A stretch of DNA of 7,767 nucleotides from Bryobacterales bacterium (GCA_016789785.1 JAEUQE010000322.1:1-7767), one strand, 5' to 3'; positions 1 through 7,277 are shown, counted from the stretch's first letter. Notes: a model not told the origin generated them from the letters alone. Numbers and translations are program-made.

Positions 1-3000
1 GAACTGGCGGTTGGGCAGGTTGAAGTTGGCGTGATTGGAAATATTGAAAGTTTCGTATCGAAATTGAAAGTTACGCTTGCCTTCGAAGCGGAAGTTCTTC
101 ATCAGTGCCATGTTGAGGAATTGCTGTGCAGGTCCGTCCAGGATGTTCCGCCCGGAATTGCCGAAGGCGAAGGGCGTGAAGCCGCTGGGTGTCGGCACGC
201 AGGTATCGCGAGTAGTGCATCGCGGCACCTTCTCGAAGGCGTCGAGGCGAAAGAACGGATAGTCGACACCGCGCTTGCCCGCTCCGGGGATCGCCGGCTG
301 AATGCCCGTGGCGAGACGGTTCGGCCGCTGTGATTCACCCAGATTCACGTCGATGTCGGCCGAGGTGATGGTAAGGGCCTGCCCGCTGTAATAGGTGGCG
401 GTGCCGGACATCACCCAACCGCCGATGATTCCCTGCTTCCAACCGCGCGCTCCGCGGAAGAAACGTTGACTGCGGCCGAAGGGGACCGGCCACGAGAAGA
501 CACCGGTGACGATGTGACGGCGGTCGAAGTCGGAGCGTCCACGCTCACTCTTCAGGTCGCGGGAGTTTTGTGCACCGGCGACGCCACCGGCGGAATTGCC
601 CGTTATCTGGGACGCATCGTCAATCGATTTCGCGAACGAATAGTGCAGGCGATAGAAGAAGCCGCGGCCACGGCGGCGCAGAGAGATCTGGCCCGCGTTG
701 TAGTTGCTGTTGGAACCGAAGGAGTAGTAGTTGATGGTGTTGACGCCGGCGAACGGACGAGGGAAGGGTTGATTCGCCTGATAGAGTTCCAGCGTGCGCA
801 GCGGCTGATTGATGTCGTATTGACGTCCGAGGTGCGTGCCTTTGGAGCCGACGTAGGCGACTTCGAGCGCGGTGCCGCGGCCGAGATCACGCTCCACCGT
901 GAGGCTGTAGCTTTGCAGATACCCGGTCGGTGGGCGCGGGTCGTAGCCATTGGCGTTGGTGGTGCTGGTTTCGGTGGCGCGCAGATCGGGGAAAGGATTC
1001 GAGAGCGTGACCAGCGTGGGATTCGTGGCGAGGCGCGAGAAGGTCTGGTTGACGGAGAAGGGAAAGCCCGTCATGAGGCTGGTGCGCATCGGGTTGAGCA
1101 GATGGCCCGTATAAAAGATGCCGTAGCCGCCACGAATCACGGTGGTGCGCTTCATGGGCGTGCGCCAGGCAAAGCCGACGCGTGGGGCGATGTTGTTGTA
1201 GTCGGCGTGAATCAACGATTTCGGGTAGCCAACGTCGCGGGCCAGCGACACGCGGCCCTGCAGATTGTACTGGGCAAGGCGCTGCTGCAGCTCCGGGAAG
1301 TGCGCGTCATCAGCGATGAGGATTTTCTGGAACTCGGCCACCCAGTTGGCGGCGCGGCCGTAGCGGTCCGTGGGCGGCAGATCCAGTTCGTAGCGCATGC
1401 CGAGATTGAGCGTCAGAGTGCGGCGCACCTTGAAATCATCGTTGAAGAAGCCGCCCATGGTGGTCACGCGCATGTAGTTGCGAGTGACGGCGGCGGTGCG
1501 CGTGGTGGATTGCATCATTCCGAGCAGGAAGTCGCCGATGGAGTGATTGGTCCAGGCGCGTTGAAAATTGAACGTGCCTCGCGCGTTGTTGTAGAAGGGC
1601 TGATTGAAGCGCACGCGCTCGATATCGAAGCCCCATTTGAGCACATGCTTCGACTTCACCCAGGTGAACTTGGTATTGGCCTGAATATTCGTTACGTGAT
1701 AGTGCGCGGGTTGACCGGCGTTGGCGCCGATGGAGAGATGATCCAGCACCGTGAAGAGCGGAAAGCCAGTGAGCATCGGATCATCGGTGGTGCCTGGAAT
1801 GCCAAGTTCGCGTGCGATGTTGCGTCCCTGGAAAGCTTCGCGCTCGAGGGTGGCATTGCGGCTGAAGCCGGAGCGAAACTCGGCGATCAAAGTGGGCGAG
1901 AACATGTGCGTGTAGTCAAGACCGAACAGCGACCGGTTGTCGTCGCTGTATGTCGGCGAGATGGAGAGGCCGGAGCCTCCAAAGGGCGCGGTGTTATCCG
2001 CATCACGATACTGGTAGCGCACGGCCATGCTGTTCTTCGGATCGAATTTGTGATCGATCTTGAACAGGTAGCTGTCCCAGACGTCGAAGTCTTTCGCGGT
2101 GTTGATGAAGTTGTTGCGCGGATCGGGACGATTGGGCAGCGGGTAATACTGAAGCAACTTCAGAGCGATCGGGCTCATGCGGCTGGCGGGGATACGGTTG
2201 TTGGGGAAGCATGCCGCGGCGGCAGTGGCGGAACATGCGCCTGTGGCGAGCGGATCGCGAAGGTACAGCCTGCCGCCTGTTACCGGGACCAGCGACTCTG
2301 AGAAATCACCTTGACGTTCAAGCACGGAGGGTACGCGCCCGATCTGGCTTTGACCAAGCACCTCACGGTAGCTTTCCCAACTGAAGAGGAAGAACGTGCG
2401 GTCGCGCCCGTCATAGATCTTGGGCAGGAGAACCGGACCATGCAGGGTTGCGCCGAATTGATTGCGCCGGAGGCTGAGCTTGCGCTGATCGAAGAACGCA
2501 CGCGCGTCGAAGATGTTGTTGCGGAGGTATTCGAAGACATCGCCGTGGAACTGATTGGTGCCCGAGCGCAAGGCCATATTGACGATGCCGCCGGCCATGC
2601 GTCCGCTTTCGGCCGAGAAGCCCGAGACCTCCATTTTGAATTCCTGCATGGCGCTCATATTGGGGCGTACCTGTGCCGCCGCGCCACGGGGATTGCGGTT
2701 GTTGAAACCGTCGACGGCGAAGTTGGTGGAGTCGGCACGCGCGCCGCCAACGGTAAGCGCGGAGCCCTGCCCGCCTTGCGCGATCGGCGCGACACCGGGC
2801 ACTAGGAATGCGAGGTCGGTGAAGTCGCGCCCGTCGAGCGGCATGCTGTTGATCTCTTCCTGCACAATCACGTCGCCCTTGATCGCGCCCGTCTCGGTGT
2901 TGATGAGAGCGACTTCCGCCGTCACGCTGACCGACTCGGTGACACTGCCGACTTGCAGCCGGATGTCTTCGCGAAGCACCTGGCCGATCTCGATGACGAT

Positions 3001-3276
3001 GCCCTTCTTGAGGTAGGAACGGAAACCCGGCATTTCGGCCTGCAGGTGATAGTTGCCTGGAGAGAGTGAGGAGATGGTGAAGTCGCCCGTGGCGGTGGTG
3101 AGCATCTCGCGAGTGAGGTTGGTGTCGAGGTTGCGGACCTTCACGAGGACGCCAGGAACAATCGCGTCAGCGCTATCGGAGACGGTCCCCGTGATGGATC
3201 CTGTTCCCGATTGAGCGAATGCGCAATTGAGAATCAACACAGCCCCAACAACACACCGCAAGCACTTACGATGCAT
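1..3276 (-). CDS. Oar-like TonB-dependent receptor with carboxypeptidase-regulatory-like domain (3' end outside window)
   Basis: This is a large outer-membrane receptor-like protein, read without interruption for 1092 codons from ATG at 3276 to the left edge. Residues 1-21 form a signal peptide (cut predicted after NCAFA). Residues about 25-105 are a carboxypeptidase-regulatory-like beta-sandwich (GSITGTVSD, then GDFTISSLSPGNYHLQAEMPGF). Residues about 115-240 look like a plug (SVTESVSVTAE, PLDGRDFTDLAFLVPGV, VDGFNNRNPRG, GGIVNMALRSGTNQFHG). The rest is beta-barrel-like, rich in Tyr/Asn/Phe. The last visible residues, ETFNISNHANFNLPNRQF, match the typical near-C-terminal segment of this family, so probably only a few dozen residues are missing. 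The start is supported by a purine-rich AGAGGGGG before the ATG. Family knowledge: Oar-like proteins are numerous in Acidobacteriota and are thought to take up or bind large substrates at the outer membrane. The substrate here cannot be told from sequence. Confidence 0.94.
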   Translation of the reverse strand, partial: MHRKCLRCVVGAVLILNCAFAQSGTGSITGTVSDSADAIVPGVLVKVRNLDTNLTREMLTTATGDFTISSLSPGNYHLQAEMPGFRSYLKKGIVIEIGQVLREDIRLQVGSVTESVSVTAEVALINTETGAIKGDVIVQEEINSMPLDGRDFTDLAFLVPGVAPIAQGGQGSALTVGGARADSTNFAVDGFNNRNPRGAAAQVRPNMSAMQEFKMEVSGFSAESGRMAGGIVNMALRSGTNQFHGDVFEYLRNNIFDARAFFDQRKLSLRRNQFGATLHGPVLLPKIYDGRDRTFFLFSWESYREVLGQSQIGRVPSVLERQGDFSESLVPVTGGRLYLRDPLATGACSATAAAACFPNNRIPASRMSPIALKLLQYYPLPNRPDPRNNFINTAKDFDVWDSYLFKIDHKFDPKNSMAVRYQYRDADNTAPFGGSGLSISPTYSDDNRSLFGLDYTHMFSPTLIAEFRSGFSRNATLEREAFQGRNIARELGIPGTTDDPMLTGFPLFTVLDHLSIGANAGQPAHYHVTNIQANTKFTWVKSKHVLKWGFDIERVRFNQPFYNNARGTFNFQRAWTNHSIGDFLLGMMQSTTRTAAVTRNYMRVTTMGGFFNDDFKVRRTLTLNLGMRYELDLPPTDRYGRAANWVAEFQKILIADDAHFPELQQRLAQYNLQGRVSLARDVGYPKSLIHADYNNIAPRVGFAWRTPMKRTTVIRGGYGIFYTGHLLNPMRTSLMTGFPFSVNQTFSRLATNPTLVTLSNPFPDLRATETSTTNANGYDPRPPTGYLQSYSLTVERDLGRGTALEVAYVGSKGTHLGRQYDINQPLRTLELYQANQPFPRPFAGVNTINYYSFGSNSNYNAGQISLRRRGRGFFYRLHYSFAKSIDDASQITGNSAGGVAGAQNSRDLKSERGRSDFDRRHIVTGVFSWPVPFGRSQRFFRGARGWKQGIIGGWVMSGTATYYSGQALTITSADIDVNLGESQRPNRLATGIQPAIPGAGKRGVDYPFFRLDAFEKVPRCTTRDTCVPTPSGFTPFAFGNSGRNILDGPAQQFLNMALMKNFRFEGKRNFQFRYETFNISNHANFNLPNRQF

Positions 3277-3280
3277 GCCA

Positions 3281-3288
3281 CCCCCTCT
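3281..3288 (-). promoter_or_regulatory. Ribosome binding site of the left receptor gene
   Basis: On the minus strand AGAGGGGG lies four bases before the ATG at 3276; its GAGG core is seven bases from the start. It fixes the receptor start, and the encoded N-terminus is a proper signal peptide. Confidence 0.6.
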
Positions 3289-3328
3289 ACGAAGAGACCG
3301 AATCCAGCAGATCGGCAAGATTGGAGGT

Positions 3329-3357
3329 AGGATACTGCGTTCCCGTCGGGAGCGCAA
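3329..3357 (-). promoter_or_regulatory. Candidate sigma70-type promoter for the left receptor, with an inverted repeat in the spacer
   Basis: On the minus strand TTGCGC (3357-3352) is followed after exactly 17 bases by TATCCT (3334-3329). These match 3 of 6 and 4 of 6 consensus bases. The predicted transcript would start near 3322, giving a leader of about 46 nt. The spacer is almost entirely an imperfect inverted repeat, TGCGCTCCC and GGGAACGCA around GAC (3356-3348 and 3344-3336), with one mismatch. The repeat could be an operator. It could instead be the terminator hairpin of the upstream HTTM-DCC gene, which ends at 3373, although no T-run follows it. Weak -35; inference only. Confidence 0.35.
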
Positions 3358-3363
3358 GGGCAG

Positions 3364-3381
3364 CTACTCGCGCTACTCGCG
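3364..3381. repeat. 9-bp tandem duplication that includes the stop codon of the HTTM-DCC gene
   Basis: CTACTCGCG occurs twice back to back (3364-3372 and 3373-3381). On the minus strand each copy reads Arg-Glu-stop in the gene's frame, so the duplication leaves two in-frame TAG codons six bases apart. It is probably a replication-slippage product with little effect on the protein. Confidence 0.8.
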
Positions 3382-4569
3382 CTCCGGCAGCGCACACGTA
3401 CTGTTGGGAAAGATGCGATAGCGGTTGCGCGCTACCCAATCGTAAGCGGCGACGCCGATCGGATTCATCAGCGGCGAGAAGAAGAACAAAGTGCTGGCAA
3501 CGACAATGCGGCGCCAGGTGGGCGACGGCTCGGGGGCCGCGGCGATGAGGACACAGAGCGTGATCCACACCGCAGGCATGTAAGCCATCATGCGGCGCAC
3601 CGCGTGAAACCCATCGAGCACCTGTCCCGATGCCGTGACCAGTTGGAGCCGCTCCATCGCAGCCTGATCACGGATTCCGTGCTCGCGGCCTTTGCCCGAC
3701 TGGAAGGGCCACCAGGCAAGAACGCGGTCGAAGTCGAACCGCGAGATCCAGCGTTTGCAGAACCCGCAGAAACCGCAGTCGCCATCCCAAATCACCGTGA
3801 GGGGCTTTGGTGGCCAGGGAAGCACCACCAGCATCGCGGCCTGCATCGCATAGAAGAACATGGTGAACGTGCTGCCGGTGAAGAGCAGGATGCCCGACTG
3901 CAGAACGATGCTGAAGCAGGCGCCGGCCTTGTTCCAGCGGCGTACGAGCAACAGCAGCGATGCGCCGAGTTCCAGTCCGACAGTGGTCCAGCACATCAGT
4001 TTGCCAAGAAGCAGCGGCGGCAACATCGGGTTCAGCCACAAGAACAGCGGTTGCTTCAAGCGCTCGCCGGCCCAGTGTTCGAAGAACTGGCCGCTCTGCC
4101 AATCGGCATCGAGAAGCTTGTTGAGGGCAGCGCCGCCATAGACAATGGCCACTTGCCATCGCAACAGGACGTGATCCGCATTGCGGGATTGCAGACCCGC
4201 GAGGATGAGCATCAAGGCGCAGAAGGTCTTGTTGTTGCCGTAATAGGCGCGGCTCGCCAGTACTCCGAGGAGCATGCTTCCGCCAAGCAGCAGGCAACTC
4301 ACGCGAGGCCAGCGATTGAGAATCAGGCTGGCGGCGCTAAAAACAAAAACGGTCTGCAATGTTTTTTGGAAAAGCCGCGGATCGAAGAGCCGGTCGAGGC
4401 CGGGGATGAACGGCAGGAATGGATCCGGCAGCAGGCGGACGTGATTTGTCAGCAGCAGGGCGATGGCGATGAGCTTGGCCATCAACAGCACATTCGGGGC
4501 GAGCGCTGTGCCGGCACACGAGAGCGGGTTCCAGCTTGGGCGGTTCGCGAATGGCGGCGATGGGCTCAT
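3373..4569 (-). CDS. HTTM-like membrane protein fused to a DCC (DUF393) thiol-disulfide oxidoreductase-like domain
   Basis: A 398-residue integral membrane protein. Residues about 27-252 contain some seven or eight hydrophobic segments in an HTTM-like arrangement, with the conserved-looking stretch RWQVAIVYGGAALNKLLD followed by DWQSGQFFEHW. Residues about 257-390 are a DCC/DUF393 domain. This opens with VIWDGDCGFCGFCKRW, whose DxxCxxC signature is intact (D262, C265, C268, plus C271), and closes with YDWVARNRYRIFP, typical of the family end. Two further hydrophobic segments lie inside the DCC part (about 333-346 and 355-368). The start at 4569 is chosen because it makes an ATGA overlap with the stop of the preceding gene; an ATG at 4602 would extend the protein by 11 residues and overlap that gene more. 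Family knowledge: HTTM is related to vitamin-K-dependent gamma-carboxylase membrane regions, and DCC proteins are annotated as thiol-disulfide oxidoreductase-like, but the substrate is unknown. Confidence 0.88.
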   Translation of the reverse strand: MSPSPPFANRPSWNPLSCAGTALAPNVLLMAKLIAIALLLTNHVRLLPDPFLPFIPGLDRLFDPRLFQKTLQTVFVFSAASLILNRWPRVSCLLLGGSMLLGVLASRAYYGNNKTFCALMLILAGLQSRNADHVLLRWQVAIVYGGAALNKLLDADWQSGQFFEHWAGERLKQPLFLWLNPMLPPLLLGKLMCWTTVGLELGASLLLLVRRWNKAGACFSIVLQSGILLFTGSTFTMFFYAMQAAMLVVLPWPPKPLTVIWDGDCGFCGFCKRWISRFDFDRVLAWWPFQSGKGREHGIRDQAAMERLQLVTASGQVLDGFHAVRRMMAYMPAVWITLCVLIAAAPEPSPTWRRIVVASTLFFFSPLMNPIGVAAYDWVARNRYRIFPNSTCALPERE

Positions 4570-4940
4570 TGCGGATTGGGAAGTTGCATGGGATAACGCC
4601 ACTCGCGTTCCTCCTTCCCGTTGATGCGATATCGCATGACGATGGATGCTTTGTTGGCGCCGGCGTACTGCTCTTCGTAGCCTTGCAGAATGTCGATGAG
4701 ATTCTGCACGCTGCGATTGTCGGTTCCCCTGGCGGGCCTGCGGTAACGGTCGCGAACCTCCTTCGGCGTCAGCGTGCGGCCCGCGAGTGTGACCGTGAGC
4801 TGATAGTCGGTCTGCATGTCAAAGGGCGCCCAACAGAAGTAGCGCGCCGGTGTGAATCGCGATGTCGCGATGAGCACCACTTGCGCCGCGAGCAGAAGCA
4901 CTCCGATGAGATATCGTAGATCGAGAGATCTTTGAGCCAT
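4566..4940 (-). CDS. Small single-pass membrane protein of unknown function
   Basis: I do not recognise this 124-residue protein. It has one hydrophobic segment at residues about 10-25 ([16 protein letters not shown]), suiting an N-terminal anchor or uncleaved signal. A polar domain follows that begins [18 protein letters not shown], continues with [16 protein letters not shown] and ends [15 protein letters not shown]. The Tyr/Arg-rich text looks like a compact extracytoplasmic domain. Its TGA overlaps the ATG of the HTTM-DCC gene (ATGA), which suggests translational coupling and a joint function. The ATG at 4940 is chosen because it puts the hydrophobic segment close to the N-terminus. The frame stays open upstream to an ATG at 5102, but that extension is low-complexity, lies antisense to conserved trpB2 codons and looks like a shadow. 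No ribosome binding site is visible before 4940, so the start is not certain. Confidence 0.68.
   Translation of the reverse strand: MAQRSLDLRYLIGVLLLAAQVVLIATSRFTPARYFCWAPFDMQTDYQLTVTLAGRTLTPKEVRDRYRRPARGTDNRSVQNLIDILQGYEEQYAGANKASIVMRYRINGKEEREWRYPMQLPNPQ
4918..4931. promoter_or_regulatory. Short perfect inverted repeat just upstream of trpB2
   Basis: AGATC (4918-4922) and GATCT (4927-4931) flank GAGA, seven bases before the trpB2 ATG and inside codons 4-8 of the divergent small membrane protein gene. It could be an operator acting on one or both genes, or chance: a five-base arm is short. Confidence 0.2.
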
Positions 4941-6303
4941 GTCAGACACGATCAAATACGTTTTGGATGAGAGCCGGATTCCGCGCTTCTGGTACAACCT
5001 GATTGCCGACCTGCCAACACCGCCTCCGCCCGTTCTGCATCCGGGGACGAAGCAGCCTGTGGGTCCTGGCGACCTTGCCCCTCTCTTTCCAATGTCGCTC
5101 ATTCTTCAGGAAGTCACCACTGAGCGCGAAGTGGAGATCCCGGAGCCAGTGAGGGATGTGTACCGCCAGTGGCGCCCCACGCCGCTGTTCCGCGCGCGGC
5201 GATTGGAGAAGGCGCTCGACACGCCGGCCCGCATCTATTACAAGTACGAAGGCGTCAGTCCGGCAGGAAGCCACAAGCCAAACACCGCGGTAGCCCAGGC
5301 CTTCTACAACAGAGAAGCCGGTGTGAAGCACATCACCACGGAGACAGGCGCCGGCCAGTGGGGGTCGTCACTCGCCTTCGCGGGCGCGCTGTTTGGCATC
5401 GAGATCGATATCTACATGGTGCGGGTTTCCTACAATCAGAAGCCATACCGGAGAGCACTGATGGAGTCGTATGGTGCGCGGTGCGTTGCCTCGCCGAGTG
5501 AGGAAACCGCGAGCGGGCGCGCGATTCTCGCACAGCGTGCCGGCCATCCAGGTAGCCTCGGGATCGCGATTTCGGAAGCAGTGGAGATCGCGGCGCAGCG
5601 CGACGATACGAAGTACGCATTGGGCAGCGTGTTGAATCATGTGCTGCTGCATCAGACGGTGCTGGGCCAGGAAGCGATGGAGCAGCTTTCAGCGGCCAAC
5701 GATTATCCGGACGTGGTGATCGGCTGCACGGGTGGAGGGTCAAACTTCGCGGGCATCGCGTTTCCGTTCCTTGGCGCGCAGTTGCGCGGCGGACAGAAGG
5801 TGCGGATTGTCGCGGTGGAACCGTCGGCGTGTCCGAGCCTGACGCGCGGCAAATACGCTTACGATTTCGGCGACACCGCGCATCTGACGCCGTTGACGAA
5901 GATGCACACGCTCGGATCGACATTCACGCCACCAGGCTTCCATGCGGGTGGTTTGCGATATCACGGCATGGCGCCGCTGGTGAGCCACGTCAAAGAGCTT
6001 GGCTTGATTGAAGCTCGCGCGTATCATCAGACGGCTTGCTTCGCGGCGGGCTTGGAGTTCGCGCGCGCCGAGGGCATACTGCCCGCACCCGAAGCGAATC
6101 ATGCGGTTCGCGCGCTCATCGACGAAGCTCTGCGCTGCAAGGAAGAAGGCAGAAGCGAGGCACTGCTGGTGAATCTTTGTGGGCATGGGCACTTCGATAT
6201 GCAGGCCTACATTGACTATTTCGCGGGCAAGTTGCAGGATCTGGAATACGACGAGCAGGAGCTTGCAATGGCGCTGGCGGGTCTGCCTTCGGTGTCCGCG
6301 TAG
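4939..6303 (+). CDS. trpB2: Tryptophan synthase beta chain, TrpB2 type (PLP-dependent)
   Basis: Cytoplasmic PLP enzyme that joins indole and serine to make L-tryptophan; some TrpB2 enzymes are reported to prefer O-phosphoserine. The protein is 454 residues, within the longer TrpB2 range. Its N-terminus ([28 protein letters not shown]) is the TrpB2 signature absent from ordinary TrpB. The PLP lysine is K113 in [17 protein letters not shown] (133-142) corresponds to the substrate carboxylate loop, with Trp where TrpB1 has His. GCTGGGSNF (262-270) is the phosphate-binding loop, EGILPAPE (379-386) carries the active-site Glu region, and [13 protein letters not shown] (412-424) is the C-terminal signature. 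All expected catalytic motifs are intact. The start is nearly forced: an in-frame TGA lies two codons upstream (4933-4935). Ribosome binding is weak (GAGAGA at 4923-4928). No trpA or other trp gene is adjacent, which fits a stand-alone or indole-salvage role. Confidence 0.96.
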   Translation: MSDTIKYVLDESRIPRFWYNLIADLPTPPPPVLHPGTKQPVGPGDLAPLFPMSLILQEVTTEREVEIPEPVRDVYRQWRPTPLFRARRLEKALDTPARIYYKYEGVSPAGSHKPNTAVAQAFYNREAGVKHITTETGAGQWGSSLAFAGALFGIEIDIYMVRVSYNQKPYRRALMESYGARCVASPSEETASGRAILAQRAGHPGSLGIAISEAVEIAAQRDDTKYALGSVLNHVLLHQTVLGQEAMEQLSAANDYPDVVIGCTGGGSNFAGIAFPFLGAQLRGGQKVRIVAVEPSACPSLTRGKYAYDFGDTAHLTPLTKMHTLGSTFTPPGFHAGGLRYHGMAPLVSHVKELGLIEARAYHQTACFAAGLEFARAEGILPAPEANHAVRALIDEALRCKEEGRSEALLVNLCGHGHFDMQAYIDYFAGKLQDLEYDEQELAMALAGLPSVSA

Positions 6304-6346
6304 AGAACGCGCGACGGCCCGTAGAACTGCGGATCGCAACGGCCTA

Positions 6347-6376
6347 TTGCCTTCGTGAGTGGAAGCCTGATACGCT
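6347..6376 (+). promoter_or_regulatory. Weak candidate promoter for the PEP-CTERM gene
   Basis: TTGCCT (6347-6352) matches 4 of 6 bases of the -35 consensus. GATACG (6369-6374) or TACGCT (6371-6376) could serve as -10 at a 16- or 18-base spacing. The position would give a short leader before the ribosome binding site at 6390. The gene might instead be read through from trpB2, since no convincing terminator is seen in the 99-bp gap. Confidence 0.22.
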
Positions 6377-6389
6377 CAGGAAATTCTTC

Positions 6390-6396
6390 GAGGAGG
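6390..6396 (+). promoter_or_regulatory. Strong ribosome binding site that decides a TTG start
   Basis: GAGGAGG is followed after six bases by TTG at 6403. An in-frame GTG at 6355 has no such site. Starting at TTG also puts the hydrophobic signal sequence directly at the N-terminus. Confidence 0.8.
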
Positions 6397-6402
6397 ATTC
6401 CT

Positions 6403-7191
6403 TTGCGATCAATTGCTTTGCAGGGGTTGCTGTGTCTGGGTGCCCTGGCTCCGCTGCACGCGGCGACCATCACGCTCTACAACGGCGCGCTGAACACGAG
6501 CCCGAGTACACAAGGCTTTCTGTTCAGCTCCGGCGGCGGTACGGAGAGCTTGGGCGGCGGCGGCGTGACGTATTCGAGTCTTACCAACGATGCGATTCAG
6601 GGTGGGTATACACGTCTTGTCACGCAGAACGCGGTAGCAGGATACACGATTCGTTTTGATCTTCAAGTGATCGCCGAGGATCATTCCAATGTGAATGCGC
6701 AGAACAACACAGGCGTGGACAATATCGCGGATCGCGCGGGAGTTAGCTTGATCCTGCTCAACTCCGGGGGGACTGGAATCGAGTTGGGCTTCTGGACCGA
6801 TGAAATCTGGGCACAGAACGATGGTCCAGTAAAGGCGGATCCCGTCACTGCGCCAACGGGAACTCGATTCACGCACGGCGAAGGAGCCGCGTTCAATACA
6901 ACCGCTCTCACAAGGTACGATCTGTCGGTGGTCGGCTCAACGTATGCGCTCTACGCGGGCGGCAACTTCAGTGCACCGGTTCTGTCGGGGTCGCTGCGGA
7001 ATTACTCGCCGGAAGGGCTTCCCTACACTCTGCCGAACTTCCTGTACCTCGGCGACAATACGACGTCGGCTCGGGGCTCGCTCCGTCTGAACTTGATGGA
7101 GATCAGCGACACGGCGGTCCCGGAGCCGGGAACGATGGGCCTGATGTTGGCGGGTATCGCGGTTTTCGCGGCGTTGCGGCTCAAGCGATAG
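6403..7191 (+). CDS. PEP-CTERM sorting-domain surface protein
   Basis: A 262-residue exported protein. Residues 1-20 form a signal peptide (MRSIALQGLLCLGALAPLHA). The C-terminus is a classic PEP-CTERM tripartite tail: VPEPGT at 239-244, a hydrophobic helix (MGLMLAGIAVFAAL) and the basic end RLKR. Family knowledge: such tails are recognised by an exosortase/archaeosortase-type enzyme, and the proteins go to the surface or exopolysaccharide matrix. The middle (about 80-235), with YTIRFDLQVIAEDH, RAGVSLILLNSGGTGIELGFW, DEIWAQND and PNFLYLGDNTTSARG, is a beta-rich domain resembling the unnamed anchor-type domains common in PEP-CTERM proteins, possibly the choice-of-anchor Y group; I recall this resemblance and did not search it. 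A Gly-rich stretch at 44-55 links it to the N-terminus. A GTG at 6355 would add 16 residues before the signal and is disfavoured. No exosortase gene is in the window. Confidence 0.9.
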   Translation: MRSIALQGLLCLGALAPLHAATITLYNGALNTSPSTQGFLFSSGGGTESLGGGGVTYSSLTNDAIQGGYTRLVTQNAVAGYTIRFDLQVIAEDHSNVNAQNNTGVDNIADRAGVSLILLNSGGTGIELGFWTDEIWAQNDGPVKADPVTAPTGTRFTHGEGAAFNTTALTRYDLSVVGSTYALYAGGNFSAPVLSGSLRNYSPEGLPYTLPNFLYLGDNTTSARGSLRLNLMEISDTAVPEPGTMGLMLAGIAVFAALRLKR

Positions 7192-7198
7192 GCGCCGC

Positions 7199-7220
7199 GT
7201 GCGATCCGGGTGCGATCCGG
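7199..7220. repeat. 11-bp tandem repeat between the PEP-CTERM gene and the right receptor
   Basis: GTGCGATCCGG occurs twice in tandem (7199-7209 and 7210-7220), and the first six bases (GTGCGA) occur a third time at 7221-7226. It starts eight bases after the stop codon of the PEP-CTERM gene. Its role is unknown: slippage product or binding site. Confidence 0.75.
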
Positions 7221-7248
7221 GTGCGACGTCCGGCAGGAAAGGAAACGT

Positions 7249-7277
7249 CATCCTCGCCTGCTATCCTATGCAGGATG
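7249..7277 (+). promoter_or_regulatory. Inverted repeats and a possible -10 box at the right receptor start
   Basis: CCTGC (7257-7261) pairs with GCAGG (7270-7274) around TATCCTAT, and CAT at 7249-7251 can pair with the start codon ATG (7275-7277) after a bulge. An alternative stem is ATCCT (7263-7267) with AGGAT (7272-7276). TATCCT at 7262-7267 also looks like a -10 element, which would place the transcript start at or next to the ATG. No -35 element is evident. No normal Shine-Dalgarno sequence at proper spacing is present. These readings are alternatives and none is proven. Confidence 0.3.

Noticed and set aside
466..2301. A 611-codon open frame on the plus strand across the left receptor gene
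   Set aside because: It is antisense to and codon-aligned with the receptor, whose minus-strand reading gives a continuous, recognisable protein. The plus-strand product is Val/Ala/Gly/Glu-rich with no recognisable domain, as expected of a shadow frame in high-GC coding DNA.
2311..2805. A further plus-strand open frame antisense to the receptor N-terminal region
   Set aside because: It is antisense to the recognisable plug and carboxypeptidase-regulatory-like coding sequence, in the same codon-aligned register, and has no protein features of its own.
3604..4596. A 330-codon plus-strand open frame opposite the HTTM-DCC gene
   Set aside because: The product is Gln/Glu/Ala-rich and unrecognisable, while the minus strand encodes clear membrane segments and an intact DCC motif.
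4941..5102. An N-terminal extension of the small membrane protein up to an ATG at 5102
   Set aside because: It would overlap 164 bases of conserved trpB2 coding sequence. The added residues are Gly/Arg-rich with no pattern, and they would bury the likely membrane anchor.
5333..5923. A 196-codon minus-strand open frame inside trpB2
   Set aside because: It is an Arg/Ser/Pro-rich shadow of a gene whose catalytic motifs are all intact on the plus strand.
6316..6344. A possible terminator after trpB2
   Set aside because: GGCC arms and an inner TGCG/CGCA stem can be drawn, but the structure has large internal loops and no T-run follows.
6366..6380. A CCTGA/TCAGG hairpin in the PEP-CTERM leader
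   Set aside because: A five-base stem alone is too short to separate from chance.
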